NCBI GenBank assembly: GCA_016201105.1
Contig: JACQDN010000025.1
Span: 1 to 58,560 of the forward strand
Direction of reading: 5' to 3'
Length of the DNA stretch: 58,560 nt
Origin: Pseudomonadota bacterium
Lineage (GTDB): Bacteria > Pseudomonadota > Alphaproteobacteria > Micropepsales > Micropepsaceae
A model generated the notes under the pieces. The model saw nothing but the letters and a program-made list of their open reading frames with translations, made no database searches and was not told where the DNA came from. Made by a program: the position numbers and the translations under genes. Of the stretch, positions 7,126-14,944 are shown one piece after another (the stretch's first letter is position 1; every line of letters begins with the position of its first letter).

Positions 7126-8358
7126 ATGTATCAAGTCATTCAAAACACCGGCGTGCCGATCAAGGCATGGACCGACGGCGTACAAATCGAGGATGCTGCC
7201 AAACAGCAGCTCATCAACGTCGCATCGTTGCCGTTCATCCATTCGCACATCGCGGCCATGCCCGACGTGCACTGGGGCATGGGCGCAACGGTCGGTTCCG
7301 TCATCCCGACAAAGGGCGCGACCATTCCCGCCGCTGTCGGTGTCGACATCGGCTGCGGCATGGTTGCGGCACGCACGGAGCTGACGGCCAACGACCTACC
7401 CGACAGTCTCACAGCAGTGCGATCGGCCATCGAGAAGGCCGTACCGCACGGCCGCACCAACCACGGAGGCGAGGGCGACCGCGGCGCTTGGCACAACGTG
7501 CCCAACACCGTGACCGACGTCATGAACGACTTCGATCGGGGCGATCTCGCGCCCCGGTTGACGGCGATCGTCGACAAGCATCCCAAGCTCGCAAAGCCCG
7601 CCCAGCGCGCACCGAGGCATCTGGGCACGCTCGGTACCGGCAATCACTTCATCGAACTCTGCCTCGACGAAGGCAACGCGGTGTGGGTGATGCTGCATTC
7701 CGGTTCTCGCGGCGTGGGCAACGCAATCGGCCAGTACTTCATCGAGCGGGCCAAGGAGGATATGCGGCGCTGGTTCATCAATCTTCCGGACCAGGACCTC
7801 GCCTATCTCGCCGAGGGCTCGCGGAACTTCGACGACTATATCGAAGCGGTGGAGTGGGCGCAGAACTTCGCGCTCGAAAACCGCTCGCTCATGCTGGCCG
7901 CGACCATGCGCGCGGTCCAGAACGCGCTCGGCCGCGAGTTCGCCTGGGGCGCCATCGCGGTGAACTGTCATCACAACTATGTCGCGCGGGAGAACCACTT
8001 CGGCGCGAACGTGTGGCTGACGCGCAAGGGCGCGGTGCGCGCGCGTGAGGGTGATCTGGGGATCATTCCCGGTTCGATGGGGGCCAAGTCCTTCATCGTG
8101 CGCGGAAAGGGCAACCCGGACTCGTTCCACACCTGCTCGCACGGCGCGGGCCGTGCGATGTCTCGTAATGAAGCAAAGCGCCGGTTCACGGTTGCGGACC
8201 ACGAGAAGGCCACGGCCGGTATCGAGTGCCGCAAGGACGCGGACGTCATCGACGAGACGCCGATGGCCTACAAGGACATCGATGCGGTGATGGCGGCGCA
8301 GGCCGATCTCGTCGAGATCGTGCACACGCTGCGCCAGGTGGTTTGTGTAAAAGGCTGA
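7126..8358 (+). CDS. rtcB: RtcB family 3'-phosphate RNA ligase
   Basis: A 410-residue RtcB, close to the E. coli length. The metal ligands are visible: D74 and C77 in VGVDIGCGM, H174 in GTGNHF, H191 in LHSGSRG, and His 282/283 in NCHHNY. The guanylylated histidine is H339 in SHGAGRAMSR. RtcB joins RNA 2',3'-cyclic phosphate or 3'-phosphate ends to 5'-OH ends, using GTP and manganese. It follows the TROVE gene by 132 bases on the same strand, as in the rsr-yrl-rtcBA arrangement known from enterobacteria. No rtcA cyclase or rtcR activator lies in the window. A terminator follows directly. Confidence 0.95.
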   Translation: MYQVIQNTGVPIKAWTDGVQIEDAAKQQLINVASLPFIHSHIAAMPDVHWGMGATVGSVIPTKGATIPAAVGVDIGCGMVAARTELTANDLPDSLTAVRSAIEKAVPHGRTNHGGEGDRGAWHNVPNTVTDVMNDFDRGDLAPRLTAIVDKHPKLAKPAQRAPRHLGTLGTGNHFIELCLDEGNAVWVMLHSGSRGVGNAIGQYFIERAKEDMRRWFINLPDQDLAYLAEGSRNFDDYIEAVEWAQNFALENRSLMLAATMRAVQNALGREFAWGAIAVNCHHNYVARENHFGANVWLTRKGAVRAREGDLGIIPGSMGAKSFIVRGKGNPDSFHTCSHGAGRAMSRNEAKRRFTVADHEKATAGIECRKDADVIDETPMAYKDIDAVMAAQADLVEIVHTLRQVVCVKG

Positions 8359-8365
8359 GCACGAT

Positions 8366-8402
8366 AAAGGCGCCGGTGGCGAAAACTGCCGGCGCCTTTT
8401 CG
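8366..8402 (+). terminator. Rho-independent terminator after rtcB
   Basis: AAAGGCGCCGG pairs with CCGGCGCCTTT around a short GTGGCGAAAACTG loop, and the stem ends in TTTT. It starts eight bases after the ligase stop codon and closes the RNA-repair operon. Confidence 0.8.
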
Positions 8403-8465
8403 CGTTTGCGAACGTGACGTTGTTGTCACGCTTGGAGCGAATGGAATATCCCAGTGCGGCGCGGG

Positions 8466-8494
8466 TTGACTTCAAGAATCCCGAGGCGTAACCA
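8466..8494 (+). promoter_or_regulatory. Sigma-70-type promoter of small RNA copy 2
   Basis: TTGACT (8466-8471) and TAACCA (8489-8494) are 17 bases apart, the same arrangement as at 4281-4309, with the spacer sharing GAAT and CCCGAG. Confidence 0.65.
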
Positions 8495-8499
8495 CGCTC

Positions 8500-8703
8500 C
8501 ACTTCGCAAGGCATGGGGCCTTGCGGCGATTCGAGCGAGATTGATGCGCAGCACTCCTACCATCATCACGGCTGTACTGTCCGCCTTCCCGGGCGGCCTT
8601 TGCGCCGTTTCAGCTCGCGAGGAGAACGAGGCCTAGACTCTAGCCACTTCGTTCAGAGTTTCACCCTCCCGAGCCCAAAAGCTTCGGAGGGTTTTTTGTT
8701 TTT
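8500..8703 (+). ncRNA. Structured small RNA, copy 2 of the same family
   Basis: About 200 nt between the promoter at 8466 and a terminator (CCCTCC with GGAGGG, then TTTTTTGTTTTT; 8664-8703). The 5' hairpin is CGCAAGG-catgg-GGCCTTGCG, with the same CATGGGG segment as copy 1 but a different stem sequence that still pairs, which points to selection on structure. The middle differs from copy 1 and includes a CCGCC/GGCGG hairpin near 8580-8600. The RNA ends about 50 bases before the MATE pump gene, so it might alternatively be a leader with an attenuator for that gene. Two short open frames inside lack ribosome sites. Confidence 0.6.
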
Positions 8704-8753
8704 CACGCCTTCCGCCGCGTTTCGGGTTCGGGCACAGACGAAAAGACAGTGTC

Positions 8754-10163
8754 ATGACGGACGTAGCAGAACTTGAGCTTACTGGAGTTGCCGCCGATCG
8801 GGTGGTCGGCCACGACCTTTCGGCGTGGCTGAAGGAAGCACGCGCGCTGTGGAAACTGGCGCTGCCGCTGGCCGCCACGCAGCTTGCGCAGATGGCGGTG
8901 ATGACGACAGACATCGTCATGCTTGGGCGCTTGGGCAAAAGCGCCCTCGCTGCAGCGGCCTTGGGCAACACGGTGTTCTTTTTCACGTGGCTGGTCGGCA
9001 CTGGGCCGGCAGCCGCCGTTTCGCCGATGATCGCCCATGTGCTGGGCGAGAACCCGAACGACCGCGCACGGGTGCGCGCCATCACACGCATGGGCTTCTG
9101 GGCGGTGCTGATGCTGAGCGTGCCGCTCGGCGTCTTGCTGCTGCTGACGAAACCGATCCTGCTGTCTCTCGGCCAGAACGAAGCTTTGGCCGTTTCGGCG
9201 TCGTATTTCGTCCTGCCGCTGACCTTGGGGCTTGCCTTCAACCTGTGCTTTCAGGTGCTGCGTAATTATTCCACCGCGCTCGGCAAGCCGCGCGCCTCGC
9301 TGATCGTGATGTCCATCACCATCGGCTTCAACGCGCTGGCGGACTACACGCTGATTTTCGGGCATTTCGGCTTTCCCAAGCTGGGCGTGTTCGGATCGGG
9401 CCTGGCGACCGCCACCTCGTTCTTCTTCAGCTCGACGATGATGATCGTTGTCGTTTTCGCGACGCCGAAGCTGAGGCAATATCGCATCTTTCGGCGGTTC
9501 AATCGTCCCGATTGGACGAAGTTCGCCGAACTGTTCCGGCTCGGCATGCCGATCGGCCTGACGATGATTTTCGAGGCCATGCTGTTCAATTCCTCGATGC
9601 TCATCATGGGCACCTTTGGAACCGAATTCGTCGCCGCGCACCAGATCTCGCTCAACGTGCCGTCGATCACCTTCATGGTGCCGCTCGGCATCGCGATGGC
9701 GGCGACGGTGCGCGTGGGACTGGCAGCAGGCGCGAAGGACGGCGAAGGCGTGCGGCGCGCCGGCTACACGGCGATGGCGATGGCGGTCGTCTTCATGGCG
9801 CTGTGCGGCGCCGTGATGGCGCTTTATCCCAGACAGATCGCCCTGCTCTACTTCGCGGATACAGCCGACAACACCCGCGTGCTCGCCCTCACCGTCACCT
9901 TTCTCTATGTGGCGGCGGCGTTTCAGGTGTTCGACGCGCTGCAAGTGGTGGGCGCGCTCTCGCTGCGAGGCCTCAAGGATGCGCGCACCCCGATGTGGCT
10001 GGCCGGCGCCAGCTACTGGCTCGCCGGCTTTCCGGTCTGCCTGCTGCTGGCCTTCGGCCTTCACATGAAGGGCCTGGGCATCTGGATCGGACTAGCCTTC
10101 GGGCTCGCGGTCGCCGCGGCCAGCATGTGCTGGCGCTTCTGGTACCTCAGCCGGGAGCGGTAA
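8754..10163 (+). CDS. MATE family multidrug efflux transporter
   Basis: A 469-residue membrane protein with about twelve hydrophobic segments in two similar halves, beginning with a soluble N-tail of about 30 residues. Conserved MATE features include ALPLAATQLAQMAVMTTDIVMLG in the first helix region and VGALSLRGLKDARTPMW in the second half. The family exports cationic drugs and dyes in exchange for sodium or protons across the inner membrane. The start ATG is weakly supported by a purine stretch. The upstream structured RNA ends close by and could influence it. The substrate is unknown. Confidence 0.88.
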   Translation: MTDVAELELTGVAADRVVGHDLSAWLKEARALWKLALPLAATQLAQMAVMTTDIVMLGRLGKSALAAAALGNTVFFFTWLVGTGPAAAVSPMIAHVLGENPNDRARVRAITRMGFWAVLMLSVPLGVLLLLTKPILLSLGQNEALAVSASYFVLPLTLGLAFNLCFQVLRNYSTALGKPRASLIVMSITIGFNALADYTLIFGHFGFPKLGVFGSGLATATSFFFSSTMMIVVVFATPKLRQYRIFRRFNRPDWTKFAELFRLGMPIGLTMIFEAMLFNSSMLIMGTFGTEFVAAHQISLNVPSITFMVPLGIAMAATVRVGLAAGAKDGEGVRRAGYTAMAMAVVFMALCGAVMALYPRQIALLYFADTADNTRVLALTVTFLYVAAAFQVFDALQVVGALSLRGLKDARTPMWLAGASYWLAGFPVCLLLAFGLHMKGLGIWIGLAFGLAVAAASMCWRFWYLSRER

Positions 10164-10171
10164 TTGCGGCG

Positions 10172-10201
10172 GGTCCGACATTGTCTGGACATTGTCGGGC
10201 C
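10172..10201. promoter_or_regulatory. Nested palindrome downstream of the MATE gene
   Basis: CCGACA and TGTCGG flank an inner TGTC-TG-GACA, giving a nearly symmetrical 24-base element between the pump stop codon and the acyl-CoA synthetase start. No T run follows. It could be an operator for the downstream gene or a weak terminator. Confidence 0.35.
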
Positions 10202-10248
10202 CGCTCCAGACGCTAACATGCTTCCCAAATAATATCGGGAGCACGCTC

Positions 10249-11814
10249 ATGGATACCTCACGGCTGACTTCGGTCGCCGATATTCCGCGCCTCCACGCGC
10301 GGGAACAGCCGAATGCGGTGGCCGTCGATTTCGAAGGCCGCATCACGACCTTTCGCGAGCTGGACGAACATTCCAACCGCGTGGCGCAGGGGCTCATCGC
10401 GCTGGGGCAAAAGCCGGGCGCGCGCGTCGGCTATCTCGGCAAGAATTCCGACCGCTATTGCGAGGTGCTGATGGGCGCTTTCAAGGTGCGCAGCGTCATC
10501 GTCGGTGTGAACTGGCGCCTGGCGGGACCCGAGATCGTTTACGTGCTGAACGATGCGGCATGCGAGGTGCTGTTTGTCGGCGCCGACTACGCCGCCCTCG
10601 TCGAGAACATCAAAGCCGACTGTCCCAACCTGAAGGCGGTGATCGCCATCGATGGCGGACACCCAACCTGGCCCGCCTACGAAACGTGGCGCGATGCGCA
10701 GGACAATAAGGATCCACACCAGCCGATCGCAGCCGATGACGACATCATCCAGCTCTATACATCGGGCACGACGGGGCATCCCAAAGGCGTGCAGCTGACC
10801 AACGCCAACTATCTCGCCGTCTTAAGTTCGCTGACCGCGACAGGGCTCGCCGATTACACGCCAAGCGATGTCATCCTCGTCGCCATGCCGTTCTTTCACG
10901 TGGCAGGCGTGAACGTGGCGCTGCTTGCGCTCATGCATGGCGCGCGCGCCATCGTGCTCAGGGATATCGAGCCGCAGGAAATCCTGCGCCTGATCGAGAC
11001 CAAGCGCATCACTTACGCCTTCCTGGTGCCGGCCGTGATCCTGTTCCTCATCCAACAGAAGAACGTGCATGAAACAGATTTCTCCAGCCTCAAGAACATC
11101 AGCTACGGCGCCTCGCCGATTGCCGACGAGCTTCTGCTCGATGCCAAGCGCATCATGGGCTGCGAATTCCTGCAGGTGTACGGGCTTACTGAAACGACGG
11201 GCGGCGGCACATTCCTTCCGCCCGAGGATCACGAGCCGTCGCGCGGCAAGCTGCGCTCCTGCGGCAAGCCGGCGCCCGGCCACGAGATCAGAGTCGTCGA
11301 CGGCGAAGGCCGCGCGCTCAGCCCGCGCGAAGTGGGTGAGATCGTCATTCGCGCGCCGAATGTCATGAAGGGTTATTGGAATAAGAGCGACGCCACGAAA
11401 AGCGCCATCCGAAACAGCTGGTTCCACACCGGCGATGCCGGGTATTTCGATGAAGATGGCTACCTCTACATTCACGACCGCGTGAAAGACATGATCGTTT
11501 CGGGCGGTGAAAACATCTATCCGGCTGAGGTCGAAAACGCGATTTTCGGCCATCCGGCGGTGGCCGACGTGGCCGTCATCGGCGTGCCGGACGAGAAGTG
11601 GGGCGAGGCGGTAAAGGCGATTGTGGTAAAAAAAGCCGGGAGTTCCGCGGCTGCGGCCGAGATCATCGCCTGGGCACGCGAGCGGATCGCGGGCTACAAA
11701 TTGCCCAAATCCGTTGATTTCATAGATACCCTACCCCGCAACCCGAGCGGTAAAATCTTGAGGCGCGAACTTCGGGAGCCCTATTGGGTGGGGCGTGACA
11801 GACGGGTAAACTAG
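10249..11814 (+). CDS. Acyl-CoA synthetase / AMP-dependent ligase
   Basis: A 521-residue ANL-superfamily enzyme. The P-loop motif YTSGTTGHPKGVQLT is near residue 170, the A5-type QVYGLTETTG is central, and the C-terminal hinge carries YIHDRVKDMIVSGGENIYP. The acetyl-accepting lysine region NPSGKILRREL is at the end. It activates a carboxylic acid to acyl-AMP and then acyl-CoA; FadD3-like and long-chain members look like this. The ATG at 10249 follows GGGAG at good spacing, so the in-frame codon at 10192 is probably not used. Chain length specificity cannot be read. Confidence 0.9.
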   Translation: MDTSRLTSVADIPRLHAREQPNAVAVDFEGRITTFRELDEHSNRVAQGLIALGQKPGARVGYLGKNSDRYCEVLMGAFKVRSVIVGVNWRLAGPEIVYVLNDAACEVLFVGADYAALVENIKADCPNLKAVIAIDGGHPTWPAYETWRDAQDNKDPHQPIAADDDIIQLYTSGTTGHPKGVQLTNANYLAVLSSLTATGLADYTPSDVILVAMPFFHVAGVNVALLALMHGARAIVLRDIEPQEILRLIETKRITYAFLVPAVILFLIQQKNVHETDFSSLKNISYGASPIADELLLDAKRIMGCEFLQVYGLTETTGGGTFLPPEDHEPSRGKLRSCGKPAPGHEIRVVDGEGRALSPREVGEIVIRAPNVMKGYWNKSDATKSAIRNSWFHTGDAGYFDEDGYLYIHDRVKDMIVSGGENIYPAEVENAIFGHPAVADVAVIGVPDEKWGEAVKAIVVKKAGSSAAAAEIIAWARERIAGYKLPKSVDFIDTLPRNPSGKILRRELREPYWVGRDRRVN

Positions 11815-11850
11815 AATCGGCTCAGGGACTTCCGTTGGGAGGCGGATCCC

Positions 11851-12321
11851 ATGCGCAAGGCTCTGCTCAACGCAACGGTTTTGGTCAGCGCCTTGGCGCT
11901 GTGCGGCTGCGCGATTCCGGCGAGCCGCAATGAAATCGTTTTGCGCGAGCCCGCACCCTTGCCGCTTCCCTTGGACGCCGATGGCGAAGTCGTGCCGATC
12001 GTTGTGCCCGGCGAAGAAATCGCGATCTCTTGCGATGTGCTGGAAGCTACCAAGCACGAAACCGATTCCGACGTGCGCGTCGTGCTGACGTTGGCTGCGG
12101 CGCCGGGCGATGCCGGCCCCGGTTACAAGAAAGTCCTCGCCACCGATGAGGAGCGCATCGACGGTTCGGTGCGCGTAAAAATTCCGTCGACACCCGACAT
12201 TCAGGAACACACCGTCGATCTGACGGTCTATGTGCTGGGCAACCAAGGCGCGCAGTTCTGCGACGGCGGCCACCTCAAGATTTCCGCCTCGCTGCCCGAG
12301 ACCAGGCGTCTGCCGTCCTGA
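11851..12321 (+). CDS. Putative lipoprotein, function unknown
   Basis: A 156-residue protein with a charged N-terminus, a hydrophobic stretch and a lipobox (LALCGC) whose cysteine is near residue 20, so it is probably lipid-anchored in the envelope. The mature part is rich in beta-type sequence (SDVRVVLTLAAAP, EHTVDLTVYVLG) and has two further cysteines near residues 51 and 142. GGGAGG lies upstream of the ATG. I recognise no family. It stands alone between the synthetase and the convergent thioredoxin gene. Confidence 0.65.
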   Translation: MRKALLNATVLVSALALCGCAIPASRNEIVLREPAPLPLPLDADGEVVPIVVPGEEIAISCDVLEATKHETDSDVRVVLTLAAAPGDAGPGYKKVLATDEERIDGSVRVKIPSTPDIQEHTVDLTVYVLGNQGAQFCDGGHLKISASLPETRRLPS

Positions 12322-12368
12322 ATCAACTCTTTTTTTGAGAACGACATGTGTCGCGCGAACGAGCGCGA

Positions 12369-12815
12369 TTACAGGTTTCGTTCGATCCAACGGCGCAATT
12401 CGCCTGACGGCAGCGCGCTGCTCATGCGGGCAGCTTCCCGGCCCTGTTTGAACAGAATCAGTGTCGGAATCGAGCGAATGCCGAAGCGCGCCGCGAGCTC
12501 CGGTTCGCCGTCGGTATCGATTTTCGCAAAGCGAAGGCGCGGTTCGAGTTCGCGTGCCGCGGCCTCGAAGACCGGGGCCATGGTGCGGCAGGGTCCGCAC
12601 CATGCTGCCCAGAAATCGACGAGCAACGGAATGTCGCTCTTGAACGCGTGAGCGTCGAAATGTGCTGCCGTCAGGGCGAGCGGTTTGCCCTCAAAAAGCG
12701 GCCTGCCGCAATGCCCGCATTTGCCTTCGGCCGCACTGCGCGCCGCGGGCACGCGATTTCTCGCATCGCAGTGCGGACATGCGACAATGACGGATTGGCT
12801 CGTGGCGGTTTCCAT
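12369..12815 (-). CDS. trxC: Thioredoxin 2 (zinc-finger thioredoxin)
   Basis: A 148-residue protein. The first 30 residues carry two CxxC pairs (CPHC and CGHC), the zinc-binding extension that defines TrxC. The thioredoxin fold follows, with active site WCGPC. TrxC reduces protein disulfides and is induced by oxidative stress in other proteobacteria. The ATG at 12815 is chosen; a TTG at 12830 would overlap the preceding gene by 8 bases. It follows the DUF2892 gene on the same strand, forming the divergent arm of the persulfide cluster. Confidence 0.9.
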   Translation of the reverse strand: METATSQSVIVACPHCDARNRVPAARSAAEGKCGHCGRPLFEGKPLALTAAHFDAHAFKSDIPLLVDFWAAWCGPCRTMAPVFEAAARELEPRLRFAKIDTDGEPELAARFGIRSIPTLILFKQGREAARMSSALPSGELRRWIERNL

Positions 12816-12822
12816 TCCCGGT

Positions 12823-13026
12823 TCAGCCAAACGCGTTGCCTTTCTTCACACCCAGCGCCCGGAAGACCATCGCTGCCGGACAGAAGCCCGTGAACGCCGC
12901 CTGGAACATGTTGAGGCCCGCAAAAGCCGTCAGCAGCAGCCACCAGGGGCTGAACAGTTGCGCAAGCACGAGCCCCGTCAGCACGACAAAGCCCGCAAAG
13001 GCGAGAACTGCTTTATCGACATTCAT
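12823..13026 (-). CDS. DUF2892 membrane protein (YgaP transmembrane half)
   Basis: A 67-residue protein with two hydrophobic helices, and FTGFCPAAMVFRALGVKK at the end of the second, typical of DUF2892. In E. coli YgaP this domain is fused behind a rhodanese domain. Here the rhodanese is a separate gene on the other side of the divergent regulatory region (13575). The protein probably sits in the inner membrane and takes part in sulfur transfer. It is read divergently from the ArsR-type regulator and shares a roughly 190-base intergenic region with it. Confidence 0.75.
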   Translation of the reverse strand: MNVDKAVLAFAGFVVLTGLVLAQLFSPWWLLLTAFAGLNMFQAAFTGFCPAAMVFRALGVKKGNAFG

Positions 13027-13198
13027 CCTGCTCTCCTGTTTTCCACCGATCCAGCACCCAATACGCCGATTTCTGCCATCCTATTTTCTCTATTTTCCTC
13101 GTTTATGAATTTTTATGTCCTCACGAAGCCGATTTCCTTGATCAACCTCAATGTTTTCGGCTAGCGGGCGTGGTTTTTAGACTTGTACGAACTCCACT

Positions 13199-13226
13199 AT
13201 ATTCATATATACGAAGATATGAAGAT
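13199..13226. promoter_or_regulatory. Inverted-repeat operator of the ArsR-type regulator
   Basis: ATATTCATAT (13199-13208) faces ATATGAAGAT (13217-13226), which matches its reverse complement at 9 of 10 positions, with 8 bases between. It covers the proposed ATG at 13219, so if this is the operator the gene would be strongly self-repressed, or translation begins at the later ATG at 13240. AT-rich dyads of this sort are usual for BigR/SqrR regulators. Confidence 0.6.
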
Positions 13227-13578
13227 ACGACCGGAACAGATGCGACAATCCGCCGGTGCCGCCGAAGAGATGCTGAAGGCGCTGGCGAACCGTCACCGCC
13301 TGATGATCCTTTGCCAGTTGCTGGACGCCGAGCGGCCGGTCGGCGAACTGGCGCAATTTCTGGAGCTGAGGGATTCCACCGTTTCCCAGCACCTGGCGCT
13401 GTTGCGCAAGGACGGCCTGGTTTCCACGCGCCGCGAAGGCCAGACCATCTGGTACGCGCTCGCGAGCGAGCCGGTGAGCAAGCTGGTGGAGACCCTCTAC
13501 GGTATCTATTGCCGGCCGTCCGCGGTCCGCTCGCCGAAACCCAAAGCGAAACGGCGCAAATCGAGGAGCGCAAGATGA
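13219..13578 (+). CDS. ArsR-family persulfide-type repressor (BigR/SqrR/YgaV-like)
   Basis: A 119-residue winged-helix repressor with the ArsR recognition segment DSTVSQHLALLRKDGLVSTRREG. Two cysteines, at residues 32 and 98 of this start (LMILCQLL and LYGIYCRP), are 66 residues apart, the same spacing as the two redox cysteines of BigR (42/108) and SqrR (41/107), which form a polysulfide bridge and release DNA. The start is uncertain: ATG 13219 lies in the operator and ATG 13240 has GGA just upstream. The frame also extends to a TTG at 13183. Its stop overlaps the rhodanese start as ATGA. Confidence 0.8.
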   Translation: MKIRPEQMRQSAGAAEEMLKALANRHRLMILCQLLDAERPVGELAQFLELRDSTVSQHLALLRKDGLVSTRREGQTIWYALASEPVSKLVETLYGIYCRPSAVRSPKPKAKRRKSRSAR

Positions 13579-13925
13579 GTCTCAAGAATCTCGAGCCCCA
13601 GGACGTCGCCCGCTGGCTGGCGGAACGCTCCGTTCTTTTGATCGACGTGCGCGAGCCGGCGGAATACGCGGCCGAACGCATTCACGGCGCTCTGCTCTTC
13701 CCTCTCTCCACATTCGATCCCAAAGCGCTGCCCAAAACCGATGGGCGCAAAGTCGTATTCCAATGCGGATCGGGAATGCGTTCCGCCAGAGCCGTTGGAG
13801 CGTGCGAAGCGGCGGGACTTGCCATCGACAGCCATCTGAAGGGCGGCCTTCAGGCCTGGAAAACTGCGGGACTTCCCACCATCACGGCGGATCCCTCCAC
13901 CGGACAACCGCGCGAAAGCCGCTGA
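13575..13925 (+). CDS. Rhodanese-domain protein
   Basis: A 116-residue single rhodanese domain. The substrate loop is CGSGMRS with the catalytic cysteine at residue 64, and IDVREPAEY and RIHGALLFPLS are present. It carries persulfide on the cysteine and passes it to thiols or cyanide. It overlaps the regulator by four bases (ATGA), so the two are probably translated together. With the divergent DUF2892 gene it makes a split version of E. coli YgaP. Cytosolic, as no signal peptide is seen. Confidence 0.88.
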   Translation: MSLKNLEPQDVARWLAERSVLLIDVREPAEYAAERIHGALLFPLSTFDPKALPKTDGRKVVFQCGSGMRSARAVGACEAAGLAIDSHLKGGLQAWKTAGLPTITADPSTGQPRESR

Positions 13926-13936
13926 ACGGATCACTC

Positions 13937-14944
13937 ATGGCGCATATTTTTGCAGCGATCCTGACCTTCTTCGGCCTGATGACTGCGCCGATACCGCCGA
14001 AGCCGCCCGTGCCGCCCAGGGCCTATGTGGTGCAGAAGACAGAAATCTCGGACGAGAAATCCGTTTTCGCCACCGTCGAATCCGTCAATGTCGTGCCCGC
14101 GCGCGTACGCACCGGCGGCACCATTCTTGAACTCAAGGTTCGCCAGGGCGATCGCGTGGAGCAAGGCCAGGTGATCGCCACCGTCGGCGATCAGAAACTG
14201 GCGCTGACAATCTCCTCTTACGCCGCGCAGGTCCAAGCGGCGCAGGCGCAGCTAACCCAGGCTAAAGTCGAATATGAGCGCGCGCAACGCCTGATCGCAT
14301 CGGGTGCGGTTGCGCGCAGCGTGTTCGATCAGGCGCACACGGCCTATAATGTGGCCGTAAGCAACCTGAAATCGATCATCGCGCAGCGCGACGTCGTTCA
14401 GCAGCAGCAGAGCGAAGGCCAGGTGCTTGCGCCAACAGCGGGGCGCGTGATCACGGTTCCCGTCACCGCGGGAACCGTTGTCATGTCCGGCGATGCCGTA
14501 GCGACGGTGGCCGAACAGAATTTCGTCTTGCGGCTGCAGATCCCCGAACGTCACGCGCTCTATTTGAAGATCGGCGACCCCGTCCGGCTGGACGACAGCG
14601 ATCTCGGCCTCGATGGACCGCGCTTTGGAACAATCAATCTTGTCTATCCCGGCGTCGAGAACGGTCATGTGGTGGCCGATGCAACGGTCAAAGGATTGAC
14701 GGACTATTTTGTCGGCCAGCGTGTGCGCGTGTGGATTTCCGCAGGCAAGCGGCAAGCCATTGTCGTTCCGGCAACGCTGATCACGACCCGCTTCGGCATC
14801 GATTATGCGCGGATATGGACGAGAGCGGACGGAGCCATCGACGTGCCCGTCCAGCGCGGCCAGGAGGTACCGCGGCCGGGCATGCCCAACGGACTGGAAA
14901 TTCTCTCGGGCCTGAAGCCCGGAGACCGGCTGCTCGACAAATGA
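13937..14944 (+). CDS. RND efflux periplasmic adaptor (HlyD/MFP family)
   Basis: A 335-residue membrane fusion protein. A short hydrophobic N-terminus (AHIFAAILTFFGLMTAP) is followed by a proline-rich linker, a biotinyl-lipoyl-like half (LELKVRQGDRVEQGQVIATVG), a coiled-coil hairpin rich in Q, A and K (about residues 95-165), and the second lipoyl half. It bridges the inner-membrane pump and an outer-membrane channel, which is not encoded here. It starts 11 bases after the rhodanese stop, and its own stop overlaps the pump start (ATGA). Confidence 0.88.
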   Translation: MAHIFAAILTFFGLMTAPIPPKPPVPPRAYVVQKTEISDEKSVFATVESVNVVPARVRTGGTILELKVRQGDRVEQGQVIATVGDQKLALTISSYAAQVQAAQAQLTQAKVEYERAQRLIASGAVARSVFDQAHTAYNVAVSNLKSIIAQRDVVQQQQSEGQVLAPTAGRVITVPVTAGTVVMSGDAVATVAEQNFVLRLQIPERHALYLKIGDPVRLDDSDLGLDGPRFGTINLVYPGVENGHVVADATVKGLTDYFVGQRVRVWISAGKRQAIVVPATLITTRFGIDYARIWTRADGAIDVPVQRGQEVPRPGMPNGLEILSGLKPGDRLLDK

